In this document: one piece after another, positions 6,487 to 12,808 of the stretch
Numbering within the stretch: the first letter of the stretch is position 1
How the letters are laid out: every line of letters begins with the position of its first letter
Source: CAZFLD01 sp964519835
GTDB taxonomy: Bacteria; Spirochaetota; Spirochaetia; DSM-27196; CAZFLD01
Assembly (NCBI GenBank): GCA_964519835.1
Contig: CAZFLD010000099.1
Location: forward strand, 1-12,808
Direction: 5' to 3'
Length of the DNA: 12,808 bases
Notes under the pieces: model-generated
What the model was told of the DNA's origin: nothing
The model's input: the letters and a program-made list of their open reading frames with translations, nothing else
Databases searched by the model: none
Translations under genes and position numbers: made by a program

Positions 6487-8195
6487 TACTACAGGCTCTC
6501 AACAGGTTCTACGAGCGGTGCTTGTCCGACAAAAGCGAGGACGTTCCGGAGTTCGGTTACGCGCCGCAAAAGATCGGGTGGGTCCTGCACATCGGCGTTC
6601 ACGGTGGCCTGATCCATGAACCTGAGGACATTCGGGAGGTTGACGATAAGGGGAAAAAGCATCACAAGGTCATGCTTGTTCCAAGTATCATCCAGAAACG
6701 GGCGGTCAACATACTGCCGCAGTTTCTCTGGGACAATACTGGTTACGTCCTCGGGCGTGATTCAAAAGGAAAGCCGAGAAGGGCGGAACAGCAATTCGAG
6801 GCTTTTCGAGATTTACATCACCGGCTTCTGGCAGCTACCGAAGAACCCGCAGCGCTCGCTCTTCTGCTCTTTCTCGATAAATGGACGCCCGAGAAGGCCG
6901 AGACCTTGCCGTACTGGGACGAACTCGCCGGTGAGAACGTCGTCTTTCGCTACAGCGATGGCACCTATCTACACCGGATTCCCTCGCTGCGAACTGCTTG
7001 GAGCAATTACCTCGAATCAGCCGGAGACGGCGTGGAACGGGCCTGCCTGATAACCGGGAAGCGTACACCGGTCCTGCGACTGCACCCAGCCATCAAGGGC
7101 GTTCGGAATGCTCAAGGCTCCGGAGCTTCGATCATATCGTTCAACGTGGACGCCTTCTACTCCTACGGCAAAGAACAGAACTTCAACGCCCCGGTGAGTC
7201 CCGCGGCCGCATTCGGGTATACGACCGCATTGAACCATCTGCTTCAATACGGGTCCCAAAGGAAGGTGACCATCGGCGACACCGACGTCCTCTTCTGGGC
7301 CGATGAACCGACGCCGCTCGAAGCGGTGATCAGGGAGTCGGTAGACCCCATGGCTCAGGATGACCCGGAAGAAGAGATTCTGCTTGCGATGAAGGCGCTC
7401 AGGCACGGCGGGCATCCACGGGAATTCGAGACGGACGGCAGGTTCTACGTTCTCGGCCTTGCGGGCAACAGCGCAAGGATCGCAATCCGATTCTGGCAGG
7501 TTGATTCAATCGGAGCCGTCGCTGATCGAATCGGAGCGCATTTTCGCGACCTGGATTTGGAGCCACCCGGGCCAAGGGACCCAGTCTTTCCGTCCGCCGG
7601 GCAGCTCCTTCGGGAAACCGCCGTGCTAGGCAAATCGGAGAACATTGCACCTACCCTGTCGGCCGCGTTTATACGTTCGGTACTGAACGGCGGGGCATAC
7701 CCTCAGGGTTTGCTCTCGGCGATTCTCAGAAGGATACGCAGCGACGGTAGGATTTCCTACTTGCGTGCCGCATTGATCAAGGCAATCGTAAACCGTCAGG
7801 CACGCCTGACGCACAAAGGTAAGGAGGTTCATGTGAAACTAGATCAAGACTCACCCGACGTTCCGTATCGGCTTGGGAGACTGTTCGCAGTGCTGGAACG
7901 GATCCAGCAAGACGCTAACCCGGCCATCAAGGCCACAATAAAGGACCGATACTTCGGTGCCGCTTCCGCCAGCCCGGCGACGGTGTATGGCCAGTTGCTG
8001 CGTCTGTCTCAGCACCATATCCAGAAGGCGGACAAACGTCCCTATCATGAGAAGCTGATTCAGGATGTGGTCGGCGGGATTAACAGCTTTCCAAAGCAGC
8101 TAAGCCTTGAAGAACAGGGAAGGTTTGCCCTGGGCTACTACCATCAGAGACAGTGGTTCTATACAAAGAAGGAAGAAAGAGGAGGTACGGAATAA
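6483..8195 (+). CDS. cas8c: Cas8c (Csd1), large subunit of Type I-C Cascade
   Basis: A 570-residue protein, the usual length for Csd1/Cas8c. It binds PAM DNA and helps open the duplex, and it defines subtype I-C. Recognisable family features are the opening MILQALNRFYERC, the GYAPQKIGWVLHI segment, a central CLITGKRTPVLRLHPAIKGV stretch, SFNVDAFYSYGKEQ, and the C-terminal helical part RLGRLFAVLERIQ ending QRQWFYTKKEE. The C-terminal 120 residues (451-570) are also made separately as Cas11c from an internal start. The start overlaps the cas5c stop, and the stop shares one base with the cas7c ATG (TAATG). Confidence 0.97.
   Translation: MILQALNRFYERCLSDKSEDVPEFGYAPQKIGWVLHIGVHGGLIHEPEDIREVDDKGKKHHKVMLVPSIIQKRAVNILPQFLWDNTGYVLGRDSKGKPRRAEQQFEAFRDLHHRLLAATEEPAALALLLFLDKWTPEKAETLPYWDELAGENVVFRYSDGTYLHRIPSLRTAWSNYLESAGDGVERACLITGKRTPVLRLHPAIKGVRNAQGSGASIISFNVDAFYSYGKEQNFNAPVSPAAAFGYTTALNHLLQYGSQRKVTIGDTDVLFWADEPTPLEAVIRESVDPMAQDDPEEEILLAMKALRHGGHPREFETDGRFYVLGLAGNSARIAIRFWQVDSIGAVADRIGAHFRDLDLEPPGPRDPVFPSAGQLLRETAVLGKSENIAPTLSAAFIRSVLNGGAYPQGLLSAILRRIRSDGRISYLRAALIKAIVNRQARLTHKGKEVHVKLDQDSPDVPYRLGRLFAVLERIQQDANPAIKATIKDRYFGAASASPATVYGQLLRLSQHHIQKADKRPYHEKLIQDVVGGINSFPKQLSLEEQGRFALGYYHQRQWFYTKKEERGGTE
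7820..7835 (+). promoter_or_regulatory. Internal ribosome binding site inside cas8c for Cas11c
   Basis: TAAGGAGG at 7820-7827, a full anti-16S match, is followed by a 5-nt gap and an in-frame GTG at 7833. An overlapping ATG at 7831 is out of frame. This decides the start of the nested small subunit. Confidence 0.85.
7833..8195 (+). CDS. cas11c: Cas11c, small subunit nested in cas8c
   Basis: An in-frame internal start (GTG, codon 451 of cas8c) behind a perfect Shine-Dalgarno yields a 120-residue helical protein beginning (M)KLDQDSPDVPYRLGRLF. Independent translation of a ~120-residue Cas11 from the 3' end of cas8c is established for Type I-C (shown in Desulfovibrio vulgaris), where the small subunit forms the Cascade belly and stabilises the R-loop. 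Length, position and start context fit that precedent closely. It ends at the same stop as cas8c. Not verified here experimentally, but the placement of the site makes chance unlikely. Confidence 0.88.
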   Translation: MKLDQDSPDVPYRLGRLFAVLERIQQDANPAIKATIKDRYFGAASASPATVYGQLLRLSQHHIQKADKRPYHEKLIQDVVGGINSFPKQLSLEEQGRFALGYYHQRQWFYTKKEERGGTE

Positions 8196-9082
8196 TGGCG
8201 GAAGGTATCAAGAATAGATATGAGTTTGTTTATCTATTTGATGTCGAGAATGGCAATCCCAACGGCGATCCCGATGCCGGAAACATGCCGCGCGTGGATC
8301 CGGAAACCAATCATGGAATCGTCACCGACGTCTCTCTCAAGCGAAAGATTCGCAACTACATCGATCTTGTCAAGGAAAATGTAAGCCCCTACGAGATCTA
8401 TGTGCGAGAGCGGGCGGTACTGATCGAGGCGCATGAGCGTGCCTATGAGGCTATTGGAGCCGGTGAAAAGAAGGCCGGAGCCAAAAGACGAGGAACGCAG
8501 GAAGAAGTGGCCAACGCGCGTGACTGGATGTGCCGAAACTTCTTTGACGTAAGGACATTCGGAGCGGTAATGGGGCTGGAGGTCAACTGCGGCCAGGTAC
8601 GTGGACCGGTGCAGATCAACTTTGGTCGGAGTGTTGAGCCGATTTTCCCAATGGAGCTCAGCATCACACGAATGGCGGTAGCCACCAAAGCGGAGGCGGA
8701 GAGTCAGCAAGGTGACAACAGGACGATGGGCCGAAAGCAGATTGTGCCGTACGGACTCTACCGGACTGAGGGGTTTGTCTCTGCCAAGCTATCGGGGCAA
8801 ACCGGGTTTAGCGAGGCGGACCTCGAGCTTCTGTGGGCGGCGCTACTAAACATGTTTGATCACGACCGGTCCGCATCGCGTGGAAAGATGGCACCGAGGA
8901 GACTCGTGGTCTTTCGTCACGATTCAGAGCTTGGTAATGCTCCTGCTCACAGACTCTTCGAGTCGGTAACGGTTCGACGCCGGCCGGCGTCTGAGGGCGC
9001 CGCCCGCTCCTTCGATGACTACGAGGTCTTGGTGGACGCCGACCGAATCCCAGCCGGAGTTAGTTTGGAGGAAAAGCTGTAG
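8195..9082 (+). CDS. cas7c: Cas7c (Csd2), crRNA backbone subunit
   Basis: Multiple Cas7 copies coat the spacer part of the crRNA in Cascade. The ATG at 8195 sits in TAATG with the cas8c stop and has GGAGGT 7 nt upstream; an in-frame ATG at 8153 lies inside cas8c and is unlikely. The product is 295 residues, normal for Csd2. The N-terminus YEFVYLFDVENGNPNGDPD (about residues 9-27), followed by AGNMPR and the VTDVSLKRKIRNYI helix, is the family signature, and RTFGAVMG is a conserved mid-region motif. It is followed by a 33-nt gap and a small unrecognised gene rather than directly by cas4. Confidence 0.97.
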   Translation: MAEGIKNRYEFVYLFDVENGNPNGDPDAGNMPRVDPETNHGIVTDVSLKRKIRNYIDLVKENVSPYEIYVRERAVLIEAHERAYEAIGAGEKKAGAKRRGTQEEVANARDWMCRNFFDVRTFGAVMGLEVNCGQVRGPVQINFGRSVEPIFPMELSITRMAVATKAEAESQQGDNRTMGRKQIVPYGLYRTEGFVSAKLSGQTGFSEADLELLWAALLNMFDHDRSASRGKMAPRRLVVFRHDSELGNAPAHRLFESVTVRRRPASEGAARSFDDYEVLVDADRIPAGVSLEEKL

Positions 9083-9115
9083 GCCCGGTTGCACTCACGC
9101 CGCTGGAGAAGACCG

Positions 9116-9334
9116 ATGTCTGTGGAACACCTGCGACCCGAGGAGGATAGGGATGCCATCGACCTTCCGAATGAAATGGCAAAAGGGTTTCTGCGAATCG
9201 AGGTAACAGTGGAGGCCGGTCGGACGCGAAAGCTAATTGCTATGCTGTCTGGGTCTGCCGTCGTCTATTCGGAGAACATGCAACTCGGTCAAATCCTTGA
9301 AGGAGGCATCAGGATCGAGAATCGCTTTGGGTAG
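9116..9334 (+). CDS. Small uncharacterised gene between cas7c and cas4
   Basis: A 72-residue open frame starts at ATG 9116 behind GGAGA (9105-9109, 6-nt spacing) and ends 8 nt before the cas4 ATG, so it lies tightly inside the operon. An in-frame TTG at 9089 lacks a well-placed site. The N-terminal 28 residues are acidic (EHLRPEEDRDAIDLPNE). The rest alternates hydrophobic and polar residues in beta-like fashion (GFLRIEVTVEAG, KLIAMLSGSAVVYSE, LGQILEGGIRIENRFG). It has no signal peptide, no membrane segment, no Cys and no His other than H5. I do not recognise a family. Cas11c is already accounted for within cas8c, so this is not the small subunit. It could be an accessory or regulatory Cas protein, an antitoxin-like protein, or a passenger gene. 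Placement and ribosome binding site support expression; function unknown. Confidence 0.6.
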   Translation: MSVEHLRPEEDRDAIDLPNEMAKGFLRIEVTVEAGRTRKLIAMLSGSAVVYSENMQLGQILEGGIRIENRFG

Positions 9335-9342
9335 CGTCGCTA

Positions 9343-10008
9343 ATGAAATATCAATCGGATACGCTCCTACCGCTTTCAGCCATCCAGCACCTACTGTACT
9401 GCGAGCGGCAGTGCGCTCTCATTCACGTCGAACAGCAATGGGTTGAAAACCAGCACACAGTAGCTGGACGATTCTTTCACGACCGAGCGCATTCGGGGAC
9501 GCGTGAAGTACGGGGCGAGCAGGCGATCGAGTTTGGCGTGAGTCTTCGGTCGGAGCGGCTGGGGCTCTTCGGCACGAGCGACGCCGTCGAGTTCCATTAC
9601 GAAACACGCCTTGGGTCCAAGCTTAGGCGAGTCGTACCGATCGAGTACAAGTCGGGTAGGCCCAAACAAGGCGACCATGATCGGGTTCAGTTGTGTGCGC
9701 AGGGCATGGCTTTGGAGGAGATGATGTCCGTCACAATTGAGGCGGCCGCAGTGTATTATGGCAAGACGCGGCATAGAACGTGGGTCGATCTCCATTCTGG
9801 ACTTCGAGAACAAACTGCGACGGCGGCGAGACGACTGCATGAATTAGTTGAGAGTGGTTTCACGCCGGTGGCGGAGTACGAGAAGGCCAAGTGCGGGGCC
9901 TGTTCGCTCTTTGACATATGCAAGCCACGATCGCTCCTGCGAGTTCGTTCGGTGAGCGCTTACACAGAAAAACAGGTCCGTGCGCTTCTCTCGGAACAGG
10001 ATCCATGA
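9343..10008 (+). CDS. cas4: Cas4, Fe-S exonuclease for PAM-selected spacer acquisition
   Basis: Cas4 trims prespacers and ensures PAM choice and orientation together with Cas1-Cas2. The product is 221 residues. The four iron-sulfur cysteines are visible: C20 (in YCERQC) and the C-terminal trio C184, C187, C193 (KCGACSLFDIC). The RecB-type nuclease core includes H46, D80 (GTSDAVEF), E101 and K103 (PIEYKSG), and Q116 (DRVQLCAQ), so it looks catalytically intact. The last codons overlap the cas1 start by 4 nt (ATGA, 10005-10008). Confidence 0.96.
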   Translation: MKYQSDTLLPLSAIQHLLYCERQCALIHVEQQWVENQHTVAGRFFHDRAHSGTREVRGEQAIEFGVSLRSERLGLFGTSDAVEFHYETRLGSKLRRVVPIEYKSGRPKQGDHDRVQLCAQGMALEEMMSVTIEAAAVYYGKTRHRTWVDLHSGLREQTATAARRLHELVESGFTPVAEYEKAKCGACSLFDICKPRSLLRVRSVSAYTEKQVRALLSEQDP

Positions 10009-11033
10009 AACGTCATCTCAACACGCTATTCGTCATGACCCAGGGCGCATACCTCAAGAAGGATCATGAATCGGTTGTGGTGACGGTCGAACGTGAAGAG
10101 CGGATGCGTGTTCCGATTCATAACATCGGGGGCATAGTCTGCTTCGGGAACGTTCTTTGCAGTCCGTTTCTCCTTGGGCACTGCGCCGAGAACCGCGTCT
10201 CGGTGTCCTTTCTTACCGAAAACGGGCGCTTCCTTGCAGCAGTTCGTGGACCGGTGTCGGGCAACGTGCTTGTCCGGAGAGAGCAATATCGTCGAGCCGA
10301 CGACCCACGTGAGCGCTCGAGAATCGCGAGTTGGTTTGTCACCGGGAAGATTGGTAATGCTCGGACTCAGCTCCGAAGATTTCTTCGAGAGTATCATCCC
10401 GAAGGGTTTCAGCCGGTCGAGAAATGCATTCAAGTTCTTGACCGGACGCTGAAGAAGGTAGTCGCTTCCGCTGACGAAGATCAGATACGGGGTTATGAAG
10501 GTGAGGCGTCGAAGGCGTATTTCGCCGCCATGCCGCATTTGATTCGTAAGGAGGGCGCGGAGTTCGAGTTCGCCGGAAGGAATCGTCGGCCACCCCGCGA
10601 CAGGACAAATGCAATGTTGTCCTTCGCGTACACGCTTCTCGTCCACGATGTGCGGTCCGCTCTGGAAACCGTGGGGCTCGATCCGTCGGTTGGCTACCTC
10701 CACCGGGACCGTCCGGGCCGACCCGGTCTTGCCCTTGATATGATGGAAGAGTTTCGTCCGTGGTTCGCAGATCGTCTCTGCCTCAACCTGATAAATCGTG
10801 ACCAGATCCGTGGCGAAGGGTTCGTCTTCGAGGGGACTGGGGGCGTGTCGATGGATGATGAGAGCCGTAAGACGTTCCTGACGACTTACCAAAATCGGAA
10901 GAAGGAGGAGTTGGTGCACCCTTATCTGGACGAGCGAATGTCGCTTGGACTGCTTTTTTTTGCACAAGGGCTGCTTTTTGCGCGCTTCTTACGCGGAGAA
11001 ATTGACGCGTACCCCCCGCTACTGGTGAGGTAA
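10005..11033 (+). CDS. cas1: Cas1, spacer integrase
   Basis: The 342-residue integrase that, with Cas2, inserts prespacers at the leader-proximal repeat. The start at 10005 overlaps cas4 and gives MKRHLNTLFVMTQGAYL, the normal I-C Cas1 opening. An in-frame ATG-less extension upstream lies within cas4 and is not used. Metal-binding residues expected in the family are present: E165 (GYEGEASKAYF), H233 (GYLHRDRPGRPGLALD) and D245 with E248/E249 (LALDMMEEFRP). Length and motifs indicate a functional enzyme. A 4-nt gap separates it from cas2. Confidence 0.97.
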   Translation: MKRHLNTLFVMTQGAYLKKDHESVVVTVEREERMRVPIHNIGGIVCFGNVLCSPFLLGHCAENRVSVSFLTENGRFLAAVRGPVSGNVLVRREQYRRADDPRERSRIASWFVTGKIGNARTQLRRFLREYHPEGFQPVEKCIQVLDRTLKKVVASADEDQIRGYEGEASKAYFAAMPHLIRKEGAEFEFAGRNRRPPRDRTNAMLSFAYTLLVHDVRSALETVGLDPSVGYLHRDRPGRPGLALDMMEEFRPWFADRLCLNLINRDQIRGEGFVFEGTGGVSMDDESRKTFLTTYQNRKKEELVHPYLDERMSLGLLFFAQGLLFARFLRGEIDAYPPLLVR

Positions 11034-11037
11034 TGAG

Positions 11038-11328
11038 ATGTTGGTGGTAGTCAGCTATGATGTAGCGACAACAACAAGCGCTGGAAGGCGACGGCTCCGG
11101 AAAATGTCCCAACAGTGTCTCAGTTTCGGGCAGCGCGTGCAGAACTCCGTCTTTGAGTGCGTAGTCGATCCGGCTCAGTGGGCGACCCTCAAAGGCAAGC
11201 TTCTCAAGATCATCGACGACGAAGAAGATAGCCTGCGATTTTATTTCCTCGGTGCAAATTGGAAGAACCGTGTGGAGCACGTCGGCGCAAAGCCGTCGCT
11301 AGACATAGAGGGGCCCCTAATTGTATGA
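11038..11328 (+). CDS. cas2: Cas2, structural partner of the Cas1 integrase
   Basis: A 96-residue protein with the ferredoxin-like opening MLVVVSYDVATTTSAGRRR, where D8 is the conserved Asp, followed by RLRKMSQQCLSFGQRVQNSVFECVV split as the helix and beta strand typical of Cas2. It dimerises and bridges two Cas1 dimers to hold the prespacer. It is the last gene of the operon; its stop at 11326-11328 is followed by the CRISPR leader. Confidence 0.97.
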   Translation: MLVVVSYDVATTTSAGRRRLRKMSQQCLSFGQRVQNSVFECVVDPAQWATLKGKLLKIIDDEEDSLRFYFLGANWKNRVEHVGAKPSLDIEGPLIV

Positions 11329-11501
11329 ACGCGAACCCCAAGCTCACAGGTGCCAAGGAACCGATTAACAGACGCAACTGCCTATGTTAAATTGAATTAT
11401 GTGCATCGTTGGCGTCGCTAACTATTCCGCAGGTCACAAGGTCGTGGGTTCGCGATATTGTCTCAGTATCTCGTTAACCGATATAGCGTTATAGTCACAG
11501 A
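11329..11501 (+). promoter_or_regulatory. CRISPR leader
   Basis: A 173-nt non-coding stretch between cas2 and the first repeat, visibly more AT-rich than the genes (for example around 11384-11400 and 11478-11496). It has the position and orientation of a leader: it would hold the promoter for pre-crRNA and the integration recognition sequences for Cas1-Cas2. No gene is seen in it. Confidence 0.85.
11458..11487 (+). promoter_or_regulatory. Candidate pre-crRNA promoter in the leader
   Basis: TTGTCT (11458-11463), an 18-nt spacer and TATAGC (11482-11487) form a reasonable sigma70-like pair (4/6 and 4/6). Transcription would begin near 11494, just before the first repeat at 11502. Moderate match only. 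Confidence 0.4.
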
Positions 11502-11729
11502 GTCGCCCCCCGTGCGGGGGCGCGAATTGAAACAAGATCGTCCTAACGGAGTTTCAACGCCGCGGCCGTCGCCCCCCGTGCGGGGGCGCGAATTGAAACT
11601 ACAACCTCACCAGGCGTTTTATCGAACGCCTCGTCGCCCCCCGTGCGGGGGCGCGAATTGAAACGGCCTTGCTCATCTGACCGCGCATTGCGGCGATGTC
11701 GCCCCCCGTGCGGGGGCGCGAATTGAAAC

Positions 11730-11763
11730 TCAATCTGCTAACCAAGGCCGAGGCCGAGGTCGG
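11730..11763 (+). repeat. Spacer 4, first copy of a duplicated spacer
   Basis: A 34-nt spacer starting TCAATCTGCTAACCAAGG. Its first 23 nt reappear exactly at 12786-12808 as the 20th spacer. Confidence 0.95.
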
Positions 11764-12587
11764 GTCGCCCCCCGTGCGGGGGCGCGAATTGAAACATGGA
11801 CACCGATGGGTACGTAGACATCGACTTGAGTCGCCCCCCGTGCGGGGGCGCGAATTGAAACCACAAATGCGCCGACGGTGCAAGCCACGGTGCGTCGCCC
11901 CCCGTGCGGGGGCGCGAATTGAAACCCGAAGGACATCGCGTCTGAAGCGGATACGCTCGGGTCGCCCCCCGTGCGGGGGCGCGAATTGAAACATGCAGGA
12001 CAAAATACCGGAGATTAGTAACTCGAGTCGCCCCCCGTGCGGGGGCGCGAATTGAAACAACCGCGCCACTGAGCTTGCCTTAGACCTCTCCGGTCGCCCC
12101 CCGTGCGGGGGCGCGAATTGAAACTGATCAAGGTCCGCTGCGCGACATCATCGTTGACGTCGCCCCCCGTGCGGGGGCGCGAATTGAAACCTTCACGGAT
12201 CGCGCCGTGATATGTGATCTCCTCGTGTCGCCCCCCGTGCGGGGGCGCGAATTGAAACGCCGACTGTGCGCGAGCCCTGTCGTCGAGAGTTGTCGCCCCC
12301 CGTGCGGGGGCGCGAATTGAAACTTATGGTCCCGCTCGGCTCGGGAGCCAACGCGTCGTCGCCCCCCGTGCGGGGGCGCGAATTGAAACCGACGTGTTCC
12401 CAGGGACCAGTATCAAGCAGGGCGTCGCCCCCCGTGCGGGGGCGCGAATTGAAACGATTGGAGTGTACCTGGAGATTGTTTAGTCCGCCGTCGCCCCCCG
12501 TGCGGGGGCGCGAATTGAAACGCTTCCGCCTTGATACGGACGACTAGTTCTTCAGGTCGCCCCCCGTGCGGGGGCGCGAATTGAAAC

Positions 12588-12621
12588 TTTGCCAGGACAG
12601 GATTCGAACCTGTGATCTCGA
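12588..12621 (-). other. Spacer 17 resembling the 3' end of a tRNA gene (antisense)
   Basis: The reverse complement of this spacer contains ACAGG-TTCGAAT-CCTGT, a perfect 5-bp T-stem with the canonical 7-nt T-loop, followed by a 7-nt acceptor strand CCTGGCA and A residues where CCA would be post-transcriptionally added. It is a spacer, not a tRNA gene. Confidence 0.75.
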
Positions 12622-12785
12622 GTCGCCCCCCGTGCGGGGGCGCGAATTGAAACTGGTTTTCCATTTTGGATTTAGCGTATACCAGCGGTCGCCCCCCGTG
12701 CGGGGGCGCGAATTGAAACGAGGCAATAACCACCTATCAACGGGAGGGCAAAAGTCGCCCCCCGTGCGGGGGCGCGAATTGAAAC

Positions 12786-12808
12786 TCAATCTGCTAACCA
12801 AGGCCGAG
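12786..12808 (+). repeat. Spacer 20 (partial), second copy of spacer 4
   Basis: The 23 visible bases match spacer 4 without mismatch. The offset is 1056 nt, exactly 16 repeat-spacer units. The rest lies outside the window. Confidence 0.95.

Larger units (their letters stand above)
11502..12808 (+). CRISPR. Type I-C CRISPR array, 20 repeats visible, continues past the window
   Basis: Twenty 32-nt repeats start at 11502, 11568, 11633, 11698, 11764, 11830, 11894, 11961, 12027, 12093, 12159, 12227, 12292, 12358, 12424, 12490, 12556, 12622, 12688 and 12754. Each begins GTCGCCCCCC and ends GAATTGAAAC; I see no variant copy. Repeat positions 3-9 (CGCCCCC) pair with 15-21 (GGGGGCG) to give a 7-bp stem and 5-nt loop, the substrate of Cas5c; the last 11 nt would form the crRNA 5' handle. 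Spacers are 32-36 nt, mostly 34. The repeat matches the I-C class, and the GAAAC end together with the leader side sets transcription left to right, away from cas2. No degenerate terminal repeat is seen, so the array is not finished at the edge. The last, partial spacer equals spacer 4. Open frames across the array are artefacts of the repeat. Confidence 0.99.

Noticed and set aside
8153..8194. Upstream in-frame ATG for cas7c at 8153
   Set aside because: It lies in cas8c coding sequence; the 8195 ATG has GGAGGT at good spacing and matches the family N-terminus.
10026..10967. 313-codon open frame antisense to cas1
   Set aside because: A shadow of the high-GC cas1 coding strand; cas1 has full catalytic motifs and the antisense frame has none.
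12588..12621. A real tRNA gene in the array
   Set aside because: Only the T-arm and acceptor 3' strand are present within one 34-nt spacer; there is no D-arm or anticodon arm.
11534..12753. Many spacers can be read as short open peptides (for example MDTDGYVDIDL in spacer 5, MQDKIPEISNS in spacer 8), suggesting coding phage targets
   Set aside because: A 34-nt sequence often has an open frame by chance, so this is not evidence without protospacer matches.
11458..12801. Several open frames on both strands across the array, with repeating PPVRGRELK- or NSRPRTGGD-like peptides
   Set aside because: They are translations of the GC-rich repeat; spacing follows the repeat-spacer period and none has a gene-like start.

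Overview
The window is a bacterial chromosomal or contig segment of fairly high GC. Its right three quarters hold a complete Type I-C CRISPR-Cas locus on the plus strand: cas3, cas5c, cas8c (with a nested cas11c), cas7c, a small unrecognised gene, cas4, cas1 and cas2. These are followed by a leader and an array with 20 visible repeats that is still running at the window edge. The lineage cannot be fixed from the sequence. A GC-rich I-C system beside a TetR/flavodoxin-like reductase pair fits several phyla; a spirochaete or deltaproteobacterium-like host is only a guess.

Left flank (1-2357, minus strand): a two-gene operon encodes a TetR-family repressor and a tandem flavodoxin-fold oxidoreductase. 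The repressor probably controls itself. A near-consensus promoter (TTGGCA-N17-TATAAC) is covered by two perfect tandem copies of a 14-bp palindrome, and the likely GTG start lies only a few bases after the predicted transcription start.

Junction (about 2400-3545): a corridor of broken genes. It has a decayed FAD-dependent oxidoreductase (phytoene desaturase / retinol saturase type) on the minus strand, the first ~40 codons of a von Willebrand A domain gene on the plus strand, and directly against cas3 an out-of-frame remnant of a second Cas3-like HD domain. This looks like the scar of repeated insertion or replacement at the edge of a mobile defence locus.

CRISPR-Cas (3546-12808): Cas3 (HD nuclease-helicase) has all expected motifs. 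Cas5c (crRNA-processing), Cas8c (PAM recognition), Cas11c (from an internal GTG with a perfect Shine-Dalgarno inside cas8c) and Cas7c form Cascade. Cas4, Cas1 and Cas2 form the adaptation module with catalytic residues intact. Most gene junctions overlap by 1-4 nt or are separated by less than 35 nt, so one polycistronic mRNA is likely. The visible repeats are 32 nt and identical as far as I can read, consistent with an active array. Points of interest are the 72-residue ORF between cas7 and cas4, a spacer that matches the T-arm/acceptor end of a tRNA gene in antisense, and a spacer (4th) that reappears as the 20th, cut by the window end.
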